Below, in pieces: positions 42,182 to 51,050 of a DNA stretch of 64,000 bases. Each line of letters begins with the position of its first letter. The stretch's first letter is position 1. The notes beneath the pieces were generated by a model, which did not search any database, was not told the origin of the DNA, and saw only the letters and a list, made by a program, of their open reading frames with translations. Location: positions 682,001 to 746,000 of the forward strand of contig NZ_VCNL01000002.1 of assembly GCF_007671685.1 (NCBI RefSeq), in the 5' to 3' direction. Both the position numbers and the translations under genes were made by a program. Origin of the DNA: Halorubrum salsamenti (lineage in GTDB: Archaea > Halobacteriota > Halobacteria > Halobacteriales > Haloferacaceae).

Positions 42182-42190
42182 ATATATAAA
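42182..42190 (-). promoter_or_regulatory. TATA box of the nhaC gene
   Basis: The minus strand reads TTTATATAT, 27 bases before ATG 42159; this is a good match to the haloarchaeal TATA consensus. Its near-palindromic AT core could also work on the other strand, but the next plus-strand gene starts more than 120 bases away. Confidence 0.6.
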
Positions 42191-42314
42191 CGTCGCGTGC
42201 CGCACCCGCGTCACCGGGGCTCGGTCGCTTCCGCGCGGCGCGGGCGCCGTCACCGACCGGCGTAATCGGCGCGTATCCGAACGCACTTACGTCCCTGTGA
42301 CCGACCCACGCGCA

Positions 42315-43361
42315 ATGTCAGTACGAGTCGGCATCCTCGGCGCCACCGGCGCCGTGGGACAGCGGTTCATCCAGCTCCTCGACGACCACCCGACCTTCGA
42401 CCTCGCCGCGGTCACCGCGAGCTCGGAGAGCGCCGGGAAGACCTATCGCGAGGCTGCGAAGTGGCGCGTGAACACCCCGATCCCGGACGACGTCGCCGAG
42501 ATGGAGGTCGCGGAGACGACGCCTGCGGGGATCGCGGACGACGACGTGGACCTGCTCTTCTCGTCGCTCCCCTCGGGCGTCGCCGCGGAGGTCGAGCCGG
42601 CGTTCTTGGAGGAGGGATACGTCGTCTCCTCGAACTCCTCGAACGACCGCATGGCGATGGACGTGCCCCTCACGATCCCCGAGATCAACCCCGGCCACCT
42701 CGACCTGATCGAGGTCCAGCGCGACGAGCGCGGCTGGGACGGCGCCCTCGTGAAGAACCCGAACTGCTCGACGATCACGATGGTCCCGACGCTCGCGGCG
42801 ATCGACCGGTTCGGGTTAGAGAGCGTCCGCGTCTCCACCCTGCAGGCGGTCTCCGGCGCGGGCTACTCCGGCGTCACCTCGATGGAGATCATCGACAACG
42901 CCATCCCGCACATCGGCGGCGAGGAGGAGAAGATGGAGACGGAGTCGCGCAAGCTCCTCGGCGAGTTCGACGGCGCGGAGGTCCACCTCCACGGCGCCGA
43001 CGTGGCCGCCTCCTGTAACCGGATCCCGACGCTCGACGGCCACTTAGAGAACGTCTTCGCCGAGTTCGCCGAGGACCCCTCGCCCGCGGACCTGCGCGAG
43101 GCGATGCGCTCGTTCGAGGGAGCCGGCGCGCTCCCCAGCTCGCCCGACCGGCTCATCAAGGTGTTCGGCGAGGACGAGCCGGAGCGCCCCCAGCCCCGCC
43201 TCGACCGCACGTACGCGGACGGGATGGGTATCGTCGCCGGCGGCGTACAGGCGACGGACGCCGGCGCGAAGTACAACTGCCTCGCGCACAACACGATCCG
43301 CGGCGCGGCGGGCGCCTCGCTGCTCAACGGCGAACTGCTCGTCGAGGAGGGATACGTCTAA
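42315..43361 (+). CDS. asd: Aspartate-semialdehyde dehydrogenase
   Basis: Reduces aspartyl phosphate to the semialdehyde, at the branch to threonine, methionine and lysine. 348 residues: NADP loop VGILGATGAVGQRF, catalytic Cys151 in KNPNCSTITMVP, substrate loop VSGAGYSGVTSMEI and the late His in DVAASCNRIPTLDGHLENVF. Archaeal/fungal subtype. Starts at ATG 42315; the longer frame overlaps the nhaC promoter. Stands alone. Confidence 0.95.
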   Translation: MSVRVGILGATGAVGQRFIQLLDDHPTFDLAAVTASSESAGKTYREAAKWRVNTPIPDDVAEMEVAETTPAGIADDDVDLLFSSLPSGVAAEVEPAFLEEGYVVSSNSSNDRMAMDVPLTIPEINPGHLDLIEVQRDERGWDGALVKNPNCSTITMVPTLAAIDRFGLESVRVSTLQAVSGAGYSGVTSMEIIDNAIPHIGGEEEKMETESRKLLGEFDGAEVHLHGADVAASCNRIPTLDGHLENVFAEFAEDPSPADLREAMRSFEGAGALPSSPDRLIKVFGEDEPERPQPRLDRTYADGMGIVAGGVQATDAGAKYNCLAHNTIRGAAGASLLNGELLVEEGYV

Positions 43362-43438
43362 ACGACGGCGTTGGTTCCAGCGGTCCCGTGCGGTTCCGAC
43401 CGAACTCTTGAACAGTTTCGGCTCGGTACCCGGATCGC

Positions 43439-44065
43439 ATGGTCGATAAAGAGGCCGTTCGCCGCGGCTACGACGAGTTGGCGGAGGCGTACGCCGCGGA
43501 CCGGAACGAAGACGGACGCGGCCGCGAGGTCCTCTCGGGGTTTCGCGAGTCGCTCCCGGCGTCGGCGCGAGTCCTCGACGCCGGCTGCGGGCAGGGAACG
43601 CCGGTCCTCCGCGACCTGAGCGCGTCGGCGACCGCGGTCGGGACGGACATCTCGCGCACGCAACTGGAGCTGGCCGCGGATCGCGTCCCCGACGCGGACC
43701 TCGCGCAGGGGGACATGGCCGCGCTCCCCTTCCGCGACGGCGCCTTCGACGCGGTGACGGCGTACCACTCGCTGATCCACGTCCCGCGCGGGCAACACCA
43801 AGTGGTCGTCGACGAGTTCGCCCGCGTCCTCGACGACGGCGGCCGACTGCTCTGCTCCGAGGGACCGGACGAGTGGCGCGGGACGAACCCGGACTGGCTC
43901 GACAGCGGCGTCGAGATGCAGTGGCACATCGCGGGTATCGAGGCGACGCGGGATCACCTCCGAAACGCCGGGTTCGCCGTCGAACGGGAGTGGGGAGTCG
44001 CTGACTCGCTCGACGACGGCGACGACGCCCGGTGGACGTTCCTCTCGGCGCGGTTGGAGGGGTAG
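43439..44065 (+). CDS. Class I SAM-dependent methyltransferase
   Basis: 208 residues. Motif I RVLDAGCGQGTPVLRDL binds SAM; acidic motif II in VGTDISRTQLELA; motif III/IV LAQGDMAALPFRDGAFDAVTAYHSLIHVPRGQH. These mark the ubiquinone/menaquinone-biosynthesis (UbiE/COQ5-like) fold, but substrate selection cannot be read. A TATA-like box is not evident; the start ATG 43439 is 78 bases after asd. Confidence 0.88.
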   Translation: MVDKEAVRRGYDELAEAYAADRNEDGRGREVLSGFRESLPASARVLDAGCGQGTPVLRDLSASATAVGTDISRTQLELAADRVPDADLAQGDMAALPFRDGAFDAVTAYHSLIHVPRGQHQVVVDEFARVLDDGGRLLCSEGPDEWRGTNPDWLDSGVEMQWHIAGIEATRDHLRNAGFAVEREWGVADSLDDGDDARWTFLSARLEG

Positions 44066-44083
44066 GAGACGGTCCCTACGCGC

Positions 44084-46075
44084 TCACTTCCCTTCGAACT
44101 CGGGCTCGCCGTCGCCGATGTACGCCGTGACGCCCTCGATGAGGTCGTCGGTGTTCATCACGTGGCCGAAGCCCATCGCCTCCACTTCGAGGCCGGCCTC
44201 GCCGTCGGTGCGGCCGGCGTGTATCGTGCGTTTCGTGTACTTCTGTGCGATCGGCGGGCCGGCGGCGAGCTGCTCGACTAACTCCCACGCGCGCTCGTCG
44301 AGTTCGTCGTCGGGAACCACGTCGTTGAGGAAGCCGTACCCTTCGAGCGTCTCCGCCTCGTAGCGGTCCGCGGTGAAGATGATCTCCTTGGCGCGCCCCT
44401 CGCCGACGATCCGGGCGAGTCGCTGGGTGCCGCCCCACCCCGGCATCAGTCCGAGGTCGTGTTCCGGCTGACCGAACTCCGAGCGCTCGGACGCGACCCG
44501 GAGGTCCGCCGCGGTAGCGAGTTCCATCCCGCCCCCGAGGCAGTAGCCGTCGATGGCGGCGACCACGGGCTTGTCGGAGTCCTCCAGCTTGCCGAACGTC
44601 CGCTGCCCCTGCCGCGAGAGCTCGACCGCGGTGAGCGGTTCGACGCCCCCGGCAGCCATGCTCTGGACGTCGGCGCCCGCGGAGAAGGCGCGGTCGCCCG
44701 CACCCGACAGGAGGATGGCCCGTACCTCGTCGTCCGCGTCGAGCCGGTCGATCGCGTCGGGGAGTTCGTCGAGCAGCTCCCCGCTGATCGTGTTCATCCG
44801 GTGCGGGCGGTCGATCTCGACGTGCCCCACGCGGTCCTCGACGGTGACGTTGAGGGTGTCGTAGGCGGCGAGCGCGCCGTCGCCGTCCTCGCCGTCGGCC
44901 TCTCCGGCACCGCCGTCGTGGAAGCCGCCCGCCTCGGCGGCCTCGCGGAGGTAGTCGGTCGCCTCGTAGCGCGCCTCGCCCGTCTCCTCGTGGAGGTCGT
45001 CGAGCACGTCGACGAGCGCGTCGAGCCCCTCGCCGTCGGCGATCTTCGCCGGTCCGTCCGGGAAGCCGGCGCCGAGCATCACCGCGCGGTCGATCGCGGG
45101 CGGGTCGGCCACGTCGTTCCCGACGAGCCCGGCGACCTCGTTGGCCATCACGGCGAGCAGTCGCTTGCGGACGTCGGCGTCGATCGCGTCGGACGGGATC
45201 TGGGCGCCGCCGTTCTCGTAGTCGTAGAACCCCTTACCGGTCTTCTTCCCGAGCTCGTCTGCGTCGACCTTCTCGACGAGCAGCGGGCAGGGCCGGTACG
45301 CCTCGCCGAGCACCTCGTGCATGTACTCCAGCACGTGGTACCCCACGTCGATGCCGACCTGGTCCGCGAGCTCGAACGAGCCCATCGGGAGCCCCACGTC
45401 GAACTTCGTCGTGGAGTCGACCGTCTCGATCGTCGCGTCGCCGGACTCGACGATCCACGCCGCCTCGTTTATCAGCGGGACGAGGATCCGGTTGACGATG
45501 AACCCGGGGCTGTCCTTCCGGACGCGGACGGGGGTCTTCCCCATCGACTCCGCGAGCCCCTCGATCAGTTCGAGGGTGTCCTCCGAGGTGTGTTTCCCCG
45601 AGATGACCTCGACCAGGTCCATCCGCACCGGCGGGTTGAAGAAGTGCATCCCGCAGAAGCGCTCGGGGCGGTCGGTGACCTCGGAGAGTTCCGTGATCGA
45701 GAGGCTGGAGGTGTTGGTGACGAAGACGGCCTCGTCGGGCGCGTACTCGACGACCTCGTCGTACACGTCCTTCTTGATCGCCATCTTCTCGGGGACGACC
45801 TCGATCACCACGTCGGCGTCGGCGAGGGAGTCCTCGAGGTCCACGAAGGTCTCCACGCGGTCGAGCGCGGCCTCCGCCTCCTCGTCGCCGATCCGGTCCT
45901 TCTCGGCGAGCTTGCCGAGCGACCACTCGATCTGGTCGTAGCCGTCCCGTACGAACTCCTCCTCGATGTCCCGCAGCGCCACGTCGTAGCCGGCGAGCGC
46001 GGCCACCTCCGCGATGCCGTGCCCCATGTTCCCGGCGCCGAGAACCGTTACGCGCTGGACGTCTTCGAGCTGCAT
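44084..46075 (-). CDS. Fused 3-hydroxyacyl-CoA dehydrogenase / enoyl-CoA hydratase
   Basis: 663 residues from ATG 46075 (MQLEDVQRVTVLGAGNMG). N-terminal NAD-binding 3HCDH domain (about 1-180; VTVLGAGNMGHGIAEVAALAGYDV and MHFFNPPVRMDLVEVISG), the C-terminal 3HCDH domain (to about 390; KDSPGFIVNRILVPLINEAA), an acidic linker, then a crotonase domain (about 410-663; GDRAFSAGADVQSMAAGG, AAIDGYCLGGGMELATAADLRVA, PELGLMPGWGGTQRLARIVG-like). It performs two consecutive beta-oxidation steps, in the reverse domain order of bacterial FadB but as common in haloarchaea. The ATG at 46114 is possible but adds a non-conserved lead. Confidence 0.94.
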   Translation of the reverse strand: MQLEDVQRVTVLGAGNMGHGIAEVAALAGYDVALRDIEEEFVRDGYDQIEWSLGKLAEKDRIGDEEAEAALDRVETFVDLEDSLADADVVIEVVPEKMAIKKDVYDEVVEYAPDEAVFVTNTSSLSITELSEVTDRPERFCGMHFFNPPVRMDLVEVISGKHTSEDTLELIEGLAESMGKTPVRVRKDSPGFIVNRILVPLINEAAWIVESGDATIETVDSTTKFDVGLPMGSFELADQVGIDVGYHVLEYMHEVLGEAYRPCPLLVEKVDADELGKKTGKGFYDYENGGAQIPSDAIDADVRKRLLAVMANEVAGLVGNDVADPPAIDRAVMLGAGFPDGPAKIADGEGLDALVDVLDDLHEETGEARYEATDYLREAAEAGGFHDGGAGEADGEDGDGALAAYDTLNVTVEDRVGHVEIDRPHRMNTISGELLDELPDAIDRLDADDEVRAILLSGAGDRAFSAGADVQSMAAGGVEPLTAVELSRQGQRTFGKLEDSDKPVVAAIDGYCLGGGMELATAADLRVASERSEFGQPEHDLGLMPGWGGTQRLARIVGEGRAKEIIFTADRYEAETLEGYGFLNDVVPDDELDERAWELVEQLAAGPPIAQKYTKRTIHAGRTDGEAGLEVEAMGFGHVMNTDDLIEGVTAYIGDGEPEFEGK

Positions 46076-46200
46076 ACCGGAACGGTCGGAACCGTCATGG
46101 TTCAACGTTTCCATATTCCAAACGGAAAACTCACTGTAAGTTTATCACGTGCGGCTGGCGGGGGAAACCCACTCCCGTCTCCGGAGCCAACCGCCTCTCG

Positions 46201-46797
46201 ATGAACGAGCGAGTCGCGGCGACCCTGCGCGAGGACCCGACGATGGCGCGGCTGATCGACCGACACGGCCCGCTGGCGGTCGAGCCCGCCGGCGACGAGT
46301 TCGCGCGCCTCTGTACCTCGATCGTGAACCAGCAGCTCTCGACCGCCTCCGCGGCGGCGATTCACGAGCGCTTCGTGGACACGCTCGGCGGCGATCCGAC
46401 GCCAGATCGCGTGCTCGCGGCCGACGAGGACGACCTCCGCGAGGCCGGCCTCAGCGGCACGAAAGTCGAGTACCTGCGCGAGGTCGCCGGGGCTTTTCGC
46501 GACGGCGACGGCGACCTCACGCGCGAGGGGCTCGCGGACGCGAGCGACGAAGCCGTCGTCGCCGCGCTCACCGAGATCCGCGGCGTCGGCGAGTGGACCG
46601 CGCGGATGTACCTCATCTTCGCGTTAGGCCGCGAGGACGTGCTCCCGCTCGGCGACCTCGCGGTGCGGAAGGGGATCGAGCAGGCCTACAACGACGGCGA
46701 CGAGCTGACCCGCGCGGAGATGCGCGAGATCGGGGAGGCGTGGCGGCCCTACCGGAGCTACGGGACGCGGTACGTCTGGGCCGAGTACGAGTCGTAA
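46201..46797 (+). CDS. DNA-3-methyladenine glycosylase (AlkA-like, HhH-GPD)
   Basis: 198 residues, the minimal HhH-GPD glycosylase without the N-terminal AlkA domain. Helix-hairpin-helix LTEIRGVGEWTARMYLIFALGREDVLPLGDLAVRKGIEQAY, with catalytic Asp152 in GDLAVRKG. Front part FARLCTSIVNQQLSTASAAAIHERF is the classical first motif. Removes alkylated purines in base-excision repair. Transcribed divergently from the beta-oxidation gene. Confidence 0.93.
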   Translation: MNERVAATLREDPTMARLIDRHGPLAVEPAGDEFARLCTSIVNQQLSTASAAAIHERFVDTLGGDPTPDRVLAADEDDLREAGLSGTKVEYLREVAGAFRDGDGDLTREGLADASDEAVVAALTEIRGVGEWTARMYLIFALGREDVLPLGDLAVRKGIEQAYNDGDELTRAEMREIGEAWRPYRSYGTRYVWAEYES

Positions 46798-46824
46798 GTC
46801 GGCCTGCTGCACCGTTGCTGAACG

Positions 46825-47181
46825 CTACTCGCCGCCCCGCGCCGCGTACGTCTCCAGCGACGTGAGCCGCCCGTCTTCGACTGAAAAAACGTCCACGAAC
46901 GCGAACACCTCGTCGCCCTCGTCGTCGAGCAGCCGCCCCCGGACGGCGACGCCGGGACCCTCGGGGTACACCGCGTCGACGGCGTGGGCGGTGTCGGTCA
47001 TCGGGCGCTCGTCGCGCATGAACGCGACGAAGCGGTCGCGGCCCTTAAAAGTGCGATCGGGACGCTTCTGGACGAATTCGGGAGCGAGCAGGTCCGCGAG
47101 CCGGTCGTACTCGCCGGCGTCGAGCGCGTCGTAGTACGCCCGGGCGAGCCGGGCGGGGTCGTCCGTTCGGGGCGCCGTCAC
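46825..47181 (-). CDS. SnoaL-like (NTF2 fold) small protein
   Basis: 118 residues from GTG 47181, which overlaps the stop of the PhoU/TrkA-C gene (GTGA), so expression is coupled. The sequence has the cone-shaped NTF2 pattern: LARAYYDALDAGEYDRLADLLAPEFVQKRPDRTFKGRDRFVAFMRD followed by strands VRGRLLDDEGDEVFAFVDVFSVEDGRLTSLETYAARGG. Family includes polyketide cyclases and stress-related isomerases; no role can be assigned from the context. Confidence 0.85.
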   Translation of the reverse strand: MTAPRTDDPARLARAYYDALDAGEYDRLADLLAPEFVQKRPDRTFKGRDRFVAFMRDERPMTDTAHAVDAVYPEGPGVAVRGRLLDDEGDEVFAFVDVFSVEDGRLTSLETYAARGGE

Positions 47182-48383
47182 GACGCGAGCGCCTCGAACT
47201 CCCCCGCCGAGGTGCGGGTCCCCTTCGCGATCACGGCGTCGCCGGCGCGGAGCGTGGTATCGATGTCGTGTCCGACGAGCCACCCCTCGTCGGGACGACG
47301 GATGGCGATGACGCTCGTCGAGATGTCGGTCGCGGGGATCCCGTCCTCGACTCGGGTGCCGTCGAGGTCGCTTCCCTCGGCGATCACGGTCCGGGTAATG
47401 ATCTCGTCGGACTCTTGGACCGCCATCTCCACGACCGGGTGAACGCCGATGTCGCGCATGACGCCCTCGGTGATCTCCAGGGCGGCGTCGGAGATCTCCT
47501 CGGTCGCGACGCCGAGGTGGATCAGTCCGCGCAGCGAGACGGGGTCCTCTGCCTCGCGGGCGGCCCGGAGCGTCCACGCCTCGAACCGCGACTGGAGCGC
47601 GTCGACCTCGATCTCCAGGTTCGACACCTCCTCGGCGAGCGCCTCGTTGTCGAACAGGACGGAGCCGTACGCCAGGTCGACCGCCAGCTCCGAGAGGTCC
47701 TTCATCAGCACGATGGAGTCGACCGCGCGCTCCAGGTCGTCGATGGCGGGCTCCGAGGGCTCGCTCGGGTCGAACGGATCGCCGGTCAGCGTCGGATGAA
47801 CGTCGACGACGCCCGTCTCGGGGCCGCGAAGGAGCGTCACGTCGCCGGCCTCGATTCGGGTCTTCGGGCCGGGGTTGAAGATCCAGTCGTCGTCGCGCCG
47901 GATCGCGATGACGCGCACGCCCGTCTTCGACTCCAGGTCGATGTCCTTCAGCGTCCGCCCCGCGTACGCGGAGTCGGACGAGACGGTGGCGCGGACCAGC
48001 GTCTCGACGCCCTCGGTGAGCGCGCCGCGCATCGCGTCGGGGAGGCCGATCTCCTCGGTGACGATCTTGGCGATGTCGCCGGCGGCGTCGGAGATCTTGT
48101 CGGCCGCGCCGACCACGCCGAGCACCGGCGCGAGCGTCTCGGCCTCGTCCGGGCTCCGCGCCGCGAGCATGAGGCTCATCCGCGCGCGCATCTGGAGCAC
48201 GTCCATCCGGTGTTCGAGCTCGACGACCTCGTGGGCGATCGTCGGGCTCCCGTGGAGGACCGCGGAGTACGACAGGTCGATCAACAGCTCGGCGGTGTCT
48301 TTCATCTCCACGAGCAGGTCCTTCACGCTCGTCGGCTCGTATCGGACCCGCAACGGTCCGTCCCGCCCGTCGAATCGTCCCAT
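47178..48383 (-). CDS. PhoU plus TrkA-C double-module regulator
   Basis: 401 residues, start ATG 48383. Two tandem copies of one unit: PhoU-like helices (VKDLLVEMKDTAELLIDLSYSAVLHGSPTIAHEVVELEHRMDVL ... and IVLMKDLSELAVDLAYGSVLFDNEALAEEVSNLEIEVDAL) each followed by an RCK_C (TrkA-C) beta domain (LKDIDLESKTGVRVIAIRRDDDWIFNPGPKTRIEAGDVTLLRGP and VEDGIPATDISTSVIAIRRPDEGWLVGHDIDTTLRAGDAVIAKG). Such proteins are thought to gate or regulate K+ or phosphate transport by binding a ligand in the RCK_C part. No membrane helices. Overlaps the SnoaL-like gene by four bases. Confidence 0.88.
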   Translation of the reverse strand: MGRFDGRDGPLRVRYEPTSVKDLLVEMKDTAELLIDLSYSAVLHGSPTIAHEVVELEHRMDVLQMRARMSLMLAARSPDEAETLAPVLGVVGAADKISDAAGDIAKIVTEEIGLPDAMRGALTEGVETLVRATVSSDSAYAGRTLKDIDLESKTGVRVIAIRRDDDWIFNPGPKTRIEAGDVTLLRGPETGVVDVHPTLTGDPFDPSEPSEPAIDDLERAVDSIVLMKDLSELAVDLAYGSVLFDNEALAEEVSNLEIEVDALQSRFEAWTLRAAREAEDPVSLRGLIHLGVATEEISDAALEITEGVMRDIGVHPVVEMAVQESDEIITRTVIAEGSDLDGTRVEDGIPATDISTSVIAIRRPDEGWLVGHDIDTTLRAGDAVIAKGTRTSAGEFEALAS

Positions 48384-48452
48384 GGAAGTACCTCTCCGGC
48401 TCCGAGTAAAAGGCTTGTTACGAGTCATCGACCGCACCCACGAACCGTCGTT

Positions 48453-48986
48453 TCAGGCGGTGTCGCTCGCGACGTAGGCGACTGAACGCTCGTCCGGATC
48501 TCCGGTTTCGTCCGCCTCGATCGGCCGGGCGAGGTCGACGAGCGCGAGCCACCGGAGGAGCCGATCGGCGCGCTCGCGCCACGTCGACTCCCAGTTCGGG
48601 TCGCGGGCGCGGTCGTGTCGCGGCACCGACTCCCGAGTCGCCGCGAACAGGTCGTCGGACGTGAGCGGGTCCGAAGGCGAGGCCTCCCGCAGGGCGGCGA
48701 GCGCCTCGGGAACGAGGAGCACGCCGTCGCGGAGCCCCTCCCGGACGCGCTCCGGGGTCGGCTCCGCGTCGGCTCTCACGAACCCGCGAGGGGTCTCCCG
48801 AGCCAGCCCGAGCGCGCGCAGGAACGCCAGCCAGTCGTTCGCGGTCCGGCGGTCGGCGAGCCCCCGACGCTCGCGGAGCCGGGCGCAGCAGTCGTCGGTG
48901 CTCCCCGGGACGAGCGGGACCGCCCGCTGGAACGCCCGGAGGTCGTCGATCGAGTCGGGCGGTTCGGGGACCGGTTTGAGCCTCAT
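48453..48986 (-). CDS. Hypothetical protein
   Basis: 177 residues, rich in Arg and Asp, no membrane segments. Parts such as FQRAVPLVPGSTDDCCARLRERRGLADRRTANDWLAFLRALGLARETPRGFVR have a winged-helix-like pattern of hydrophobic residues, and the C-terminal part WRERADRLLRWLALVDLARPIE is a helix pair. No family recognised. Lies 37 bases downstream of mch on the same strand, so co-transcription is possible. Confidence 0.65.
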   Translation of the reverse strand: MRLKPVPEPPDSIDDLRAFQRAVPLVPGSTDDCCARLRERRGLADRRTANDWLAFLRALGLARETPRGFVRADAEPTPERVREGLRDGVLLVPEALAALREASPSDPLTSDDLFAATRESVPRHDRARDPNWESTWRERADRLLRWLALVDLARPIEADETGDPDERSVAYVASDTA

Positions 48987-49023
48987 CGTCGACGGCTCGG
49001 GCGGGCCGAGGCGGCGGTCGGCA

Positions 49024-49962
49024 TCAGCGGTAGCCGAACGACTCCGCCAGCAGCTCCTCGTCCGTCTCGCCGACCGTGTAGACGGGGCCGTCGACCACGT
49101 CGACGGTGACCTTCGCGGGGGCGAAGACGCGCTCGTCGACCTCGTAGAAGTCCCAGCCGGCGTCCTCGAACACGTCGACGAAGGGCGTCCCGTACTCCTC
49201 GCGGGCGGTCGAGACGATCTGGTCGAAGCGGTCGTCGTCGCGCGCGACCTGCAGGTGGACCTCCCCGCCGTAGGCCAAGGCGTCGTTCGTCCGGCCCATC
49301 GCCAGGTCCTCGTCGCGGGTGGCCGGGGCCATCGGCGCCGCGCCGGAGGCGTGGAGCACGTCCGTGGGCTCGTAGCCGAGCTCCAGCAGGCGGAAGACGG
49401 CGAGCTCGGCGGCGCGGGCCGCGGTCGCGACCGAGCCCGCAGTCGAACCGGTCGCGTACGTCGGCAGGAACACGCCCTCGGCGTCGACCTCGGCGAGGTC
49501 GGCGACGTGCTCGGCGACCTCCTCGGTCGGGAGCGTCGTCGACTCGACGGCGAGCGTCGCGAACTCGGAGGAGTCGTAGTAGCCGACGCGCTCGAACTCG
49601 GCCTCCTGTCCGACGAGCGCCCGGGCCGGCCCCGAGCCGAGCCCCTCGAAGCCAGAGTCGAAGGCGAGCTCCCAGCCGGCCTTCTGCGAGCAGAGCAGCG
49701 CGATGGCGGGGTGGTCGGTCGACAGTTCCACGTACTGGCGCGGCGCGCCCGCGACCTCGCCCATGCGGGTGCGGAGGTTCGCGAGCCCGGCGGTCTGGAT
49801 CTCGGCGAGCAGCAGTCCCGCCTCGACGCCGCCCGCGGCGTCGACGCCGAAGTCGACGACGGTGGCGCCGTTGTCCAGCTCGTAGCCGACGACGTCGAGC
49901 TCGCCGGCGAAGTCGAGCGCCTCGTCGACGAGCTCGATCGCGGTCCGGTTGATGCTTTCCAT
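49024..49962 (-). CDS. mch: Methenyltetrahydromethanopterin cyclohydrolase
   Basis: 312 residues, start ATG 49962 (MESINRTAIELVDEAL). Opens the methenyl ring of a H4MPT- or folate-type carrier to formyl. Typical conserved parts: STDHPAIALLCSQKAGWEL, SGPARALVGQE, LPTYATGSTAGSVATAARAAELAVFRLLELGY and GAAPMAPATRDEDLAMGRTNDALAYGGE. In haloarchaea, Mch is thought to replace the FolD cyclohydrolase in folate C1 metabolism. A likely partner of the C1 chemistry in this window, but not adjacent to it. Confidence 0.95.
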   Translation of the reverse strand: MESINRTAIELVDEALDFAGELDVVGYELDNGATVVDFGVDAAGGVEAGLLLAEIQTAGLANLRTRMGEVAGAPRQYVELSTDHPAIALLCSQKAGWELAFDSGFEGLGSGPARALVGQEAEFERVGYYDSSEFATLAVESTTLPTEEVAEHVADLAEVDAEGVFLPTYATGSTAGSVATAARAAELAVFRLLELGYEPTDVLHASGAAPMAPATRDEDLAMGRTNDALAYGGEVHLQVARDDDRFDQIVSTAREEYGTPFVDVFEDAGWDFYEVDERVFAPAKVTVDVVDGPVYTVGETDEELLAESFGYR

Positions 49963-50018
49963 GCCCGACCGTTCTCGCTCCCGCATTAAGGGGTTTGTCA
50001 GTCGTCGGCGTCGGCGCC

Positions 50019-50348
50019 CTAGGTACCGTCGCCGGCGGCGACCGGCTCGACGTGGAACACGTACCCCTCGTACGCGTCTTCCACGTTCGCCGGGGACTCG
50101 TCGGCGGTGTGGTCCGCGCAGAGGAAGGCTGTCGCCTCCACGGCGCCGGCCCCGGTCTCCTCTTGGTACCGCTCGGTGACCGAGAACGCCACGGGTTCGG
50201 AACAGCCTCGGCGATGGCACTCCGCCGGCGGATCGGTAGCCGGCTCCGTCTCGTCGCCGCGCTCTCGGGCCTCCGAGATGTCTCGCTGTATCCGTCGGCG
50301 CTCCTCGTCGCGCGCCTGTTTGTCTCGCCCCGATTTGGTGTCCGCCAT
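50019..50348 (-). CDS. Small zinc-ligand-containing hypothetical protein
   Basis: 109 residues. A basic/acidic helical head (SGRDKQARDEERRRIQRDISEARERGDE) is followed by ECHRRGCSEPVAFSV and, later, FLCADHTADES: Cys/His placed C-H-x3-C ... C-x2-H, a plausible zinc knuckle like those in haloarchaeal small zinc proteins. Family and role unknown. Starts at ATG 50348. Confidence 0.72.
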   Translation of the reverse strand: MADTKSGRDKQARDEERRRIQRDISEARERGDETEPATDPPAECHRRGCSEPVAFSVTERYQEETGAGAVEATAFLCADHTADESPANVEDAYEGYVFHVEPVAAGDGT

Positions 50349-50414
50349 ACGTCCCTGTCGCGCCTCAGGGGGATAATGCTACGGTCGATTCCGAGCGATG
50401 GATCGTTCGCGACC

Positions 50415-50876
50415 CTACCAGAAGCCGCCTCCCGAGCCCCCGCCGGACCCGTCTGGTCCCGACGGTCCGCTCGGTCCCCGCGGCCCGCTCGGGCGGGGAT
50501 CGGGGTCGATCTCCACCAGCTCCGACTCGGCGCGCGGGTCGACCTCGCGTCCCTCCTCGTAGCGCACGAACGAGAGGTAGAAGGGCTCACCGCAGCCGGG
50601 ATCGCCGCCTCCCGATGGGTCTCCGGTCTCCGACTCCAGTTCCTCCACGTCCGGCCCGCGAACCCCGTCGTGCGGGTCCCAGTCGACGCCGTCGCTCTCG
50701 CCGCAGACGAACCTGACGCCGTCGGCGTCGTCGCCCTCGAACGACTCCGTCGGGTCGACGTACGCCCATCCTTCGAGGGGATACGGCGTCACCGACTTGT
50801 CCGCGAGGTACCCGTCCCGCTCCAGTTCGACGAGGGTCCCGCAGTGCGGACAGTAGTAGGTGACCGGGTAGCTCAT
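50415..50876 (-). CDS. Zinc-ribbon protein with collagen-like Gly/Pro tail
   Basis: 153 residues from ATG 50876. N-terminal zinc ribbon YYCPHCGTLVELERDG, with a second Cys pair candidate (FVCGESDGV and GCGEPFYLSF). The last 30 residues, PSGPRGPSGPSGPDGSGGG and onward to GGGFW, are collagen-like Gly-x-Pro steps followed by a poly-Gly run with a terminal aromatic pair, unusual for a haloarchaeon. TATA-like TTTATAAA at 50896-50903 lies 23 bases upstream. Role unknown; the tail may mediate assembly. Confidence 0.78.
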   Translation of the reverse strand: MSYPVTYYCPHCGTLVELERDGYLADKSVTPYPLEGWAYVDPTESFEGDDADGVRFVCGESDGVDWDPHDGVRGPDVEELESETGDPSGGGDPGCGEPFYLSFVRYEEGREVDPRAESELVEIDPDPRPSGPRGPSGPSGPDGSGGGSGGGFW

Positions 50877-50895
50877 GCGGATCGTACGGTCGTTG

Positions 50896-50903
50896 TTTAT
50901 AAA
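50896..50903 (-). promoter_or_regulatory. TATA box of the zinc-ribbon gene
   Basis: Palindromic TTTATAAA centred 23 bases before ATG 50876, so the message is essentially leaderless and the short start is supported over the in-frame upstream extension. Confidence 0.6.
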
Positions 50904-51050
50904 GGACCGTCGGCGGGTGAGGACCTGTTTTCTGACCGCCGGCCACGCCGACGAACTCCTCGGCGGGTGGTACATCTCCCCGGTTCCGGCATTACCGTGT
51001 GTGAAATCACCAACCAAAGATACTTAGTCGATCTCGAAGTAGCCGAAACA

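Noticed and set aside
40388-42286. 632-codon minus-strand frame overlapping nhaC
   Set aside because: It is a shifted frame of the antiporter: extremely Arg-rich with no hydrophobic helices, while the true frame has the NhaC motifs.
48983-50590. 535-codon minus-strand frame over mch
   Set aside because: Frame-shifted reading of mch and its neighbours; the real Mch frame has all conserved blocks.
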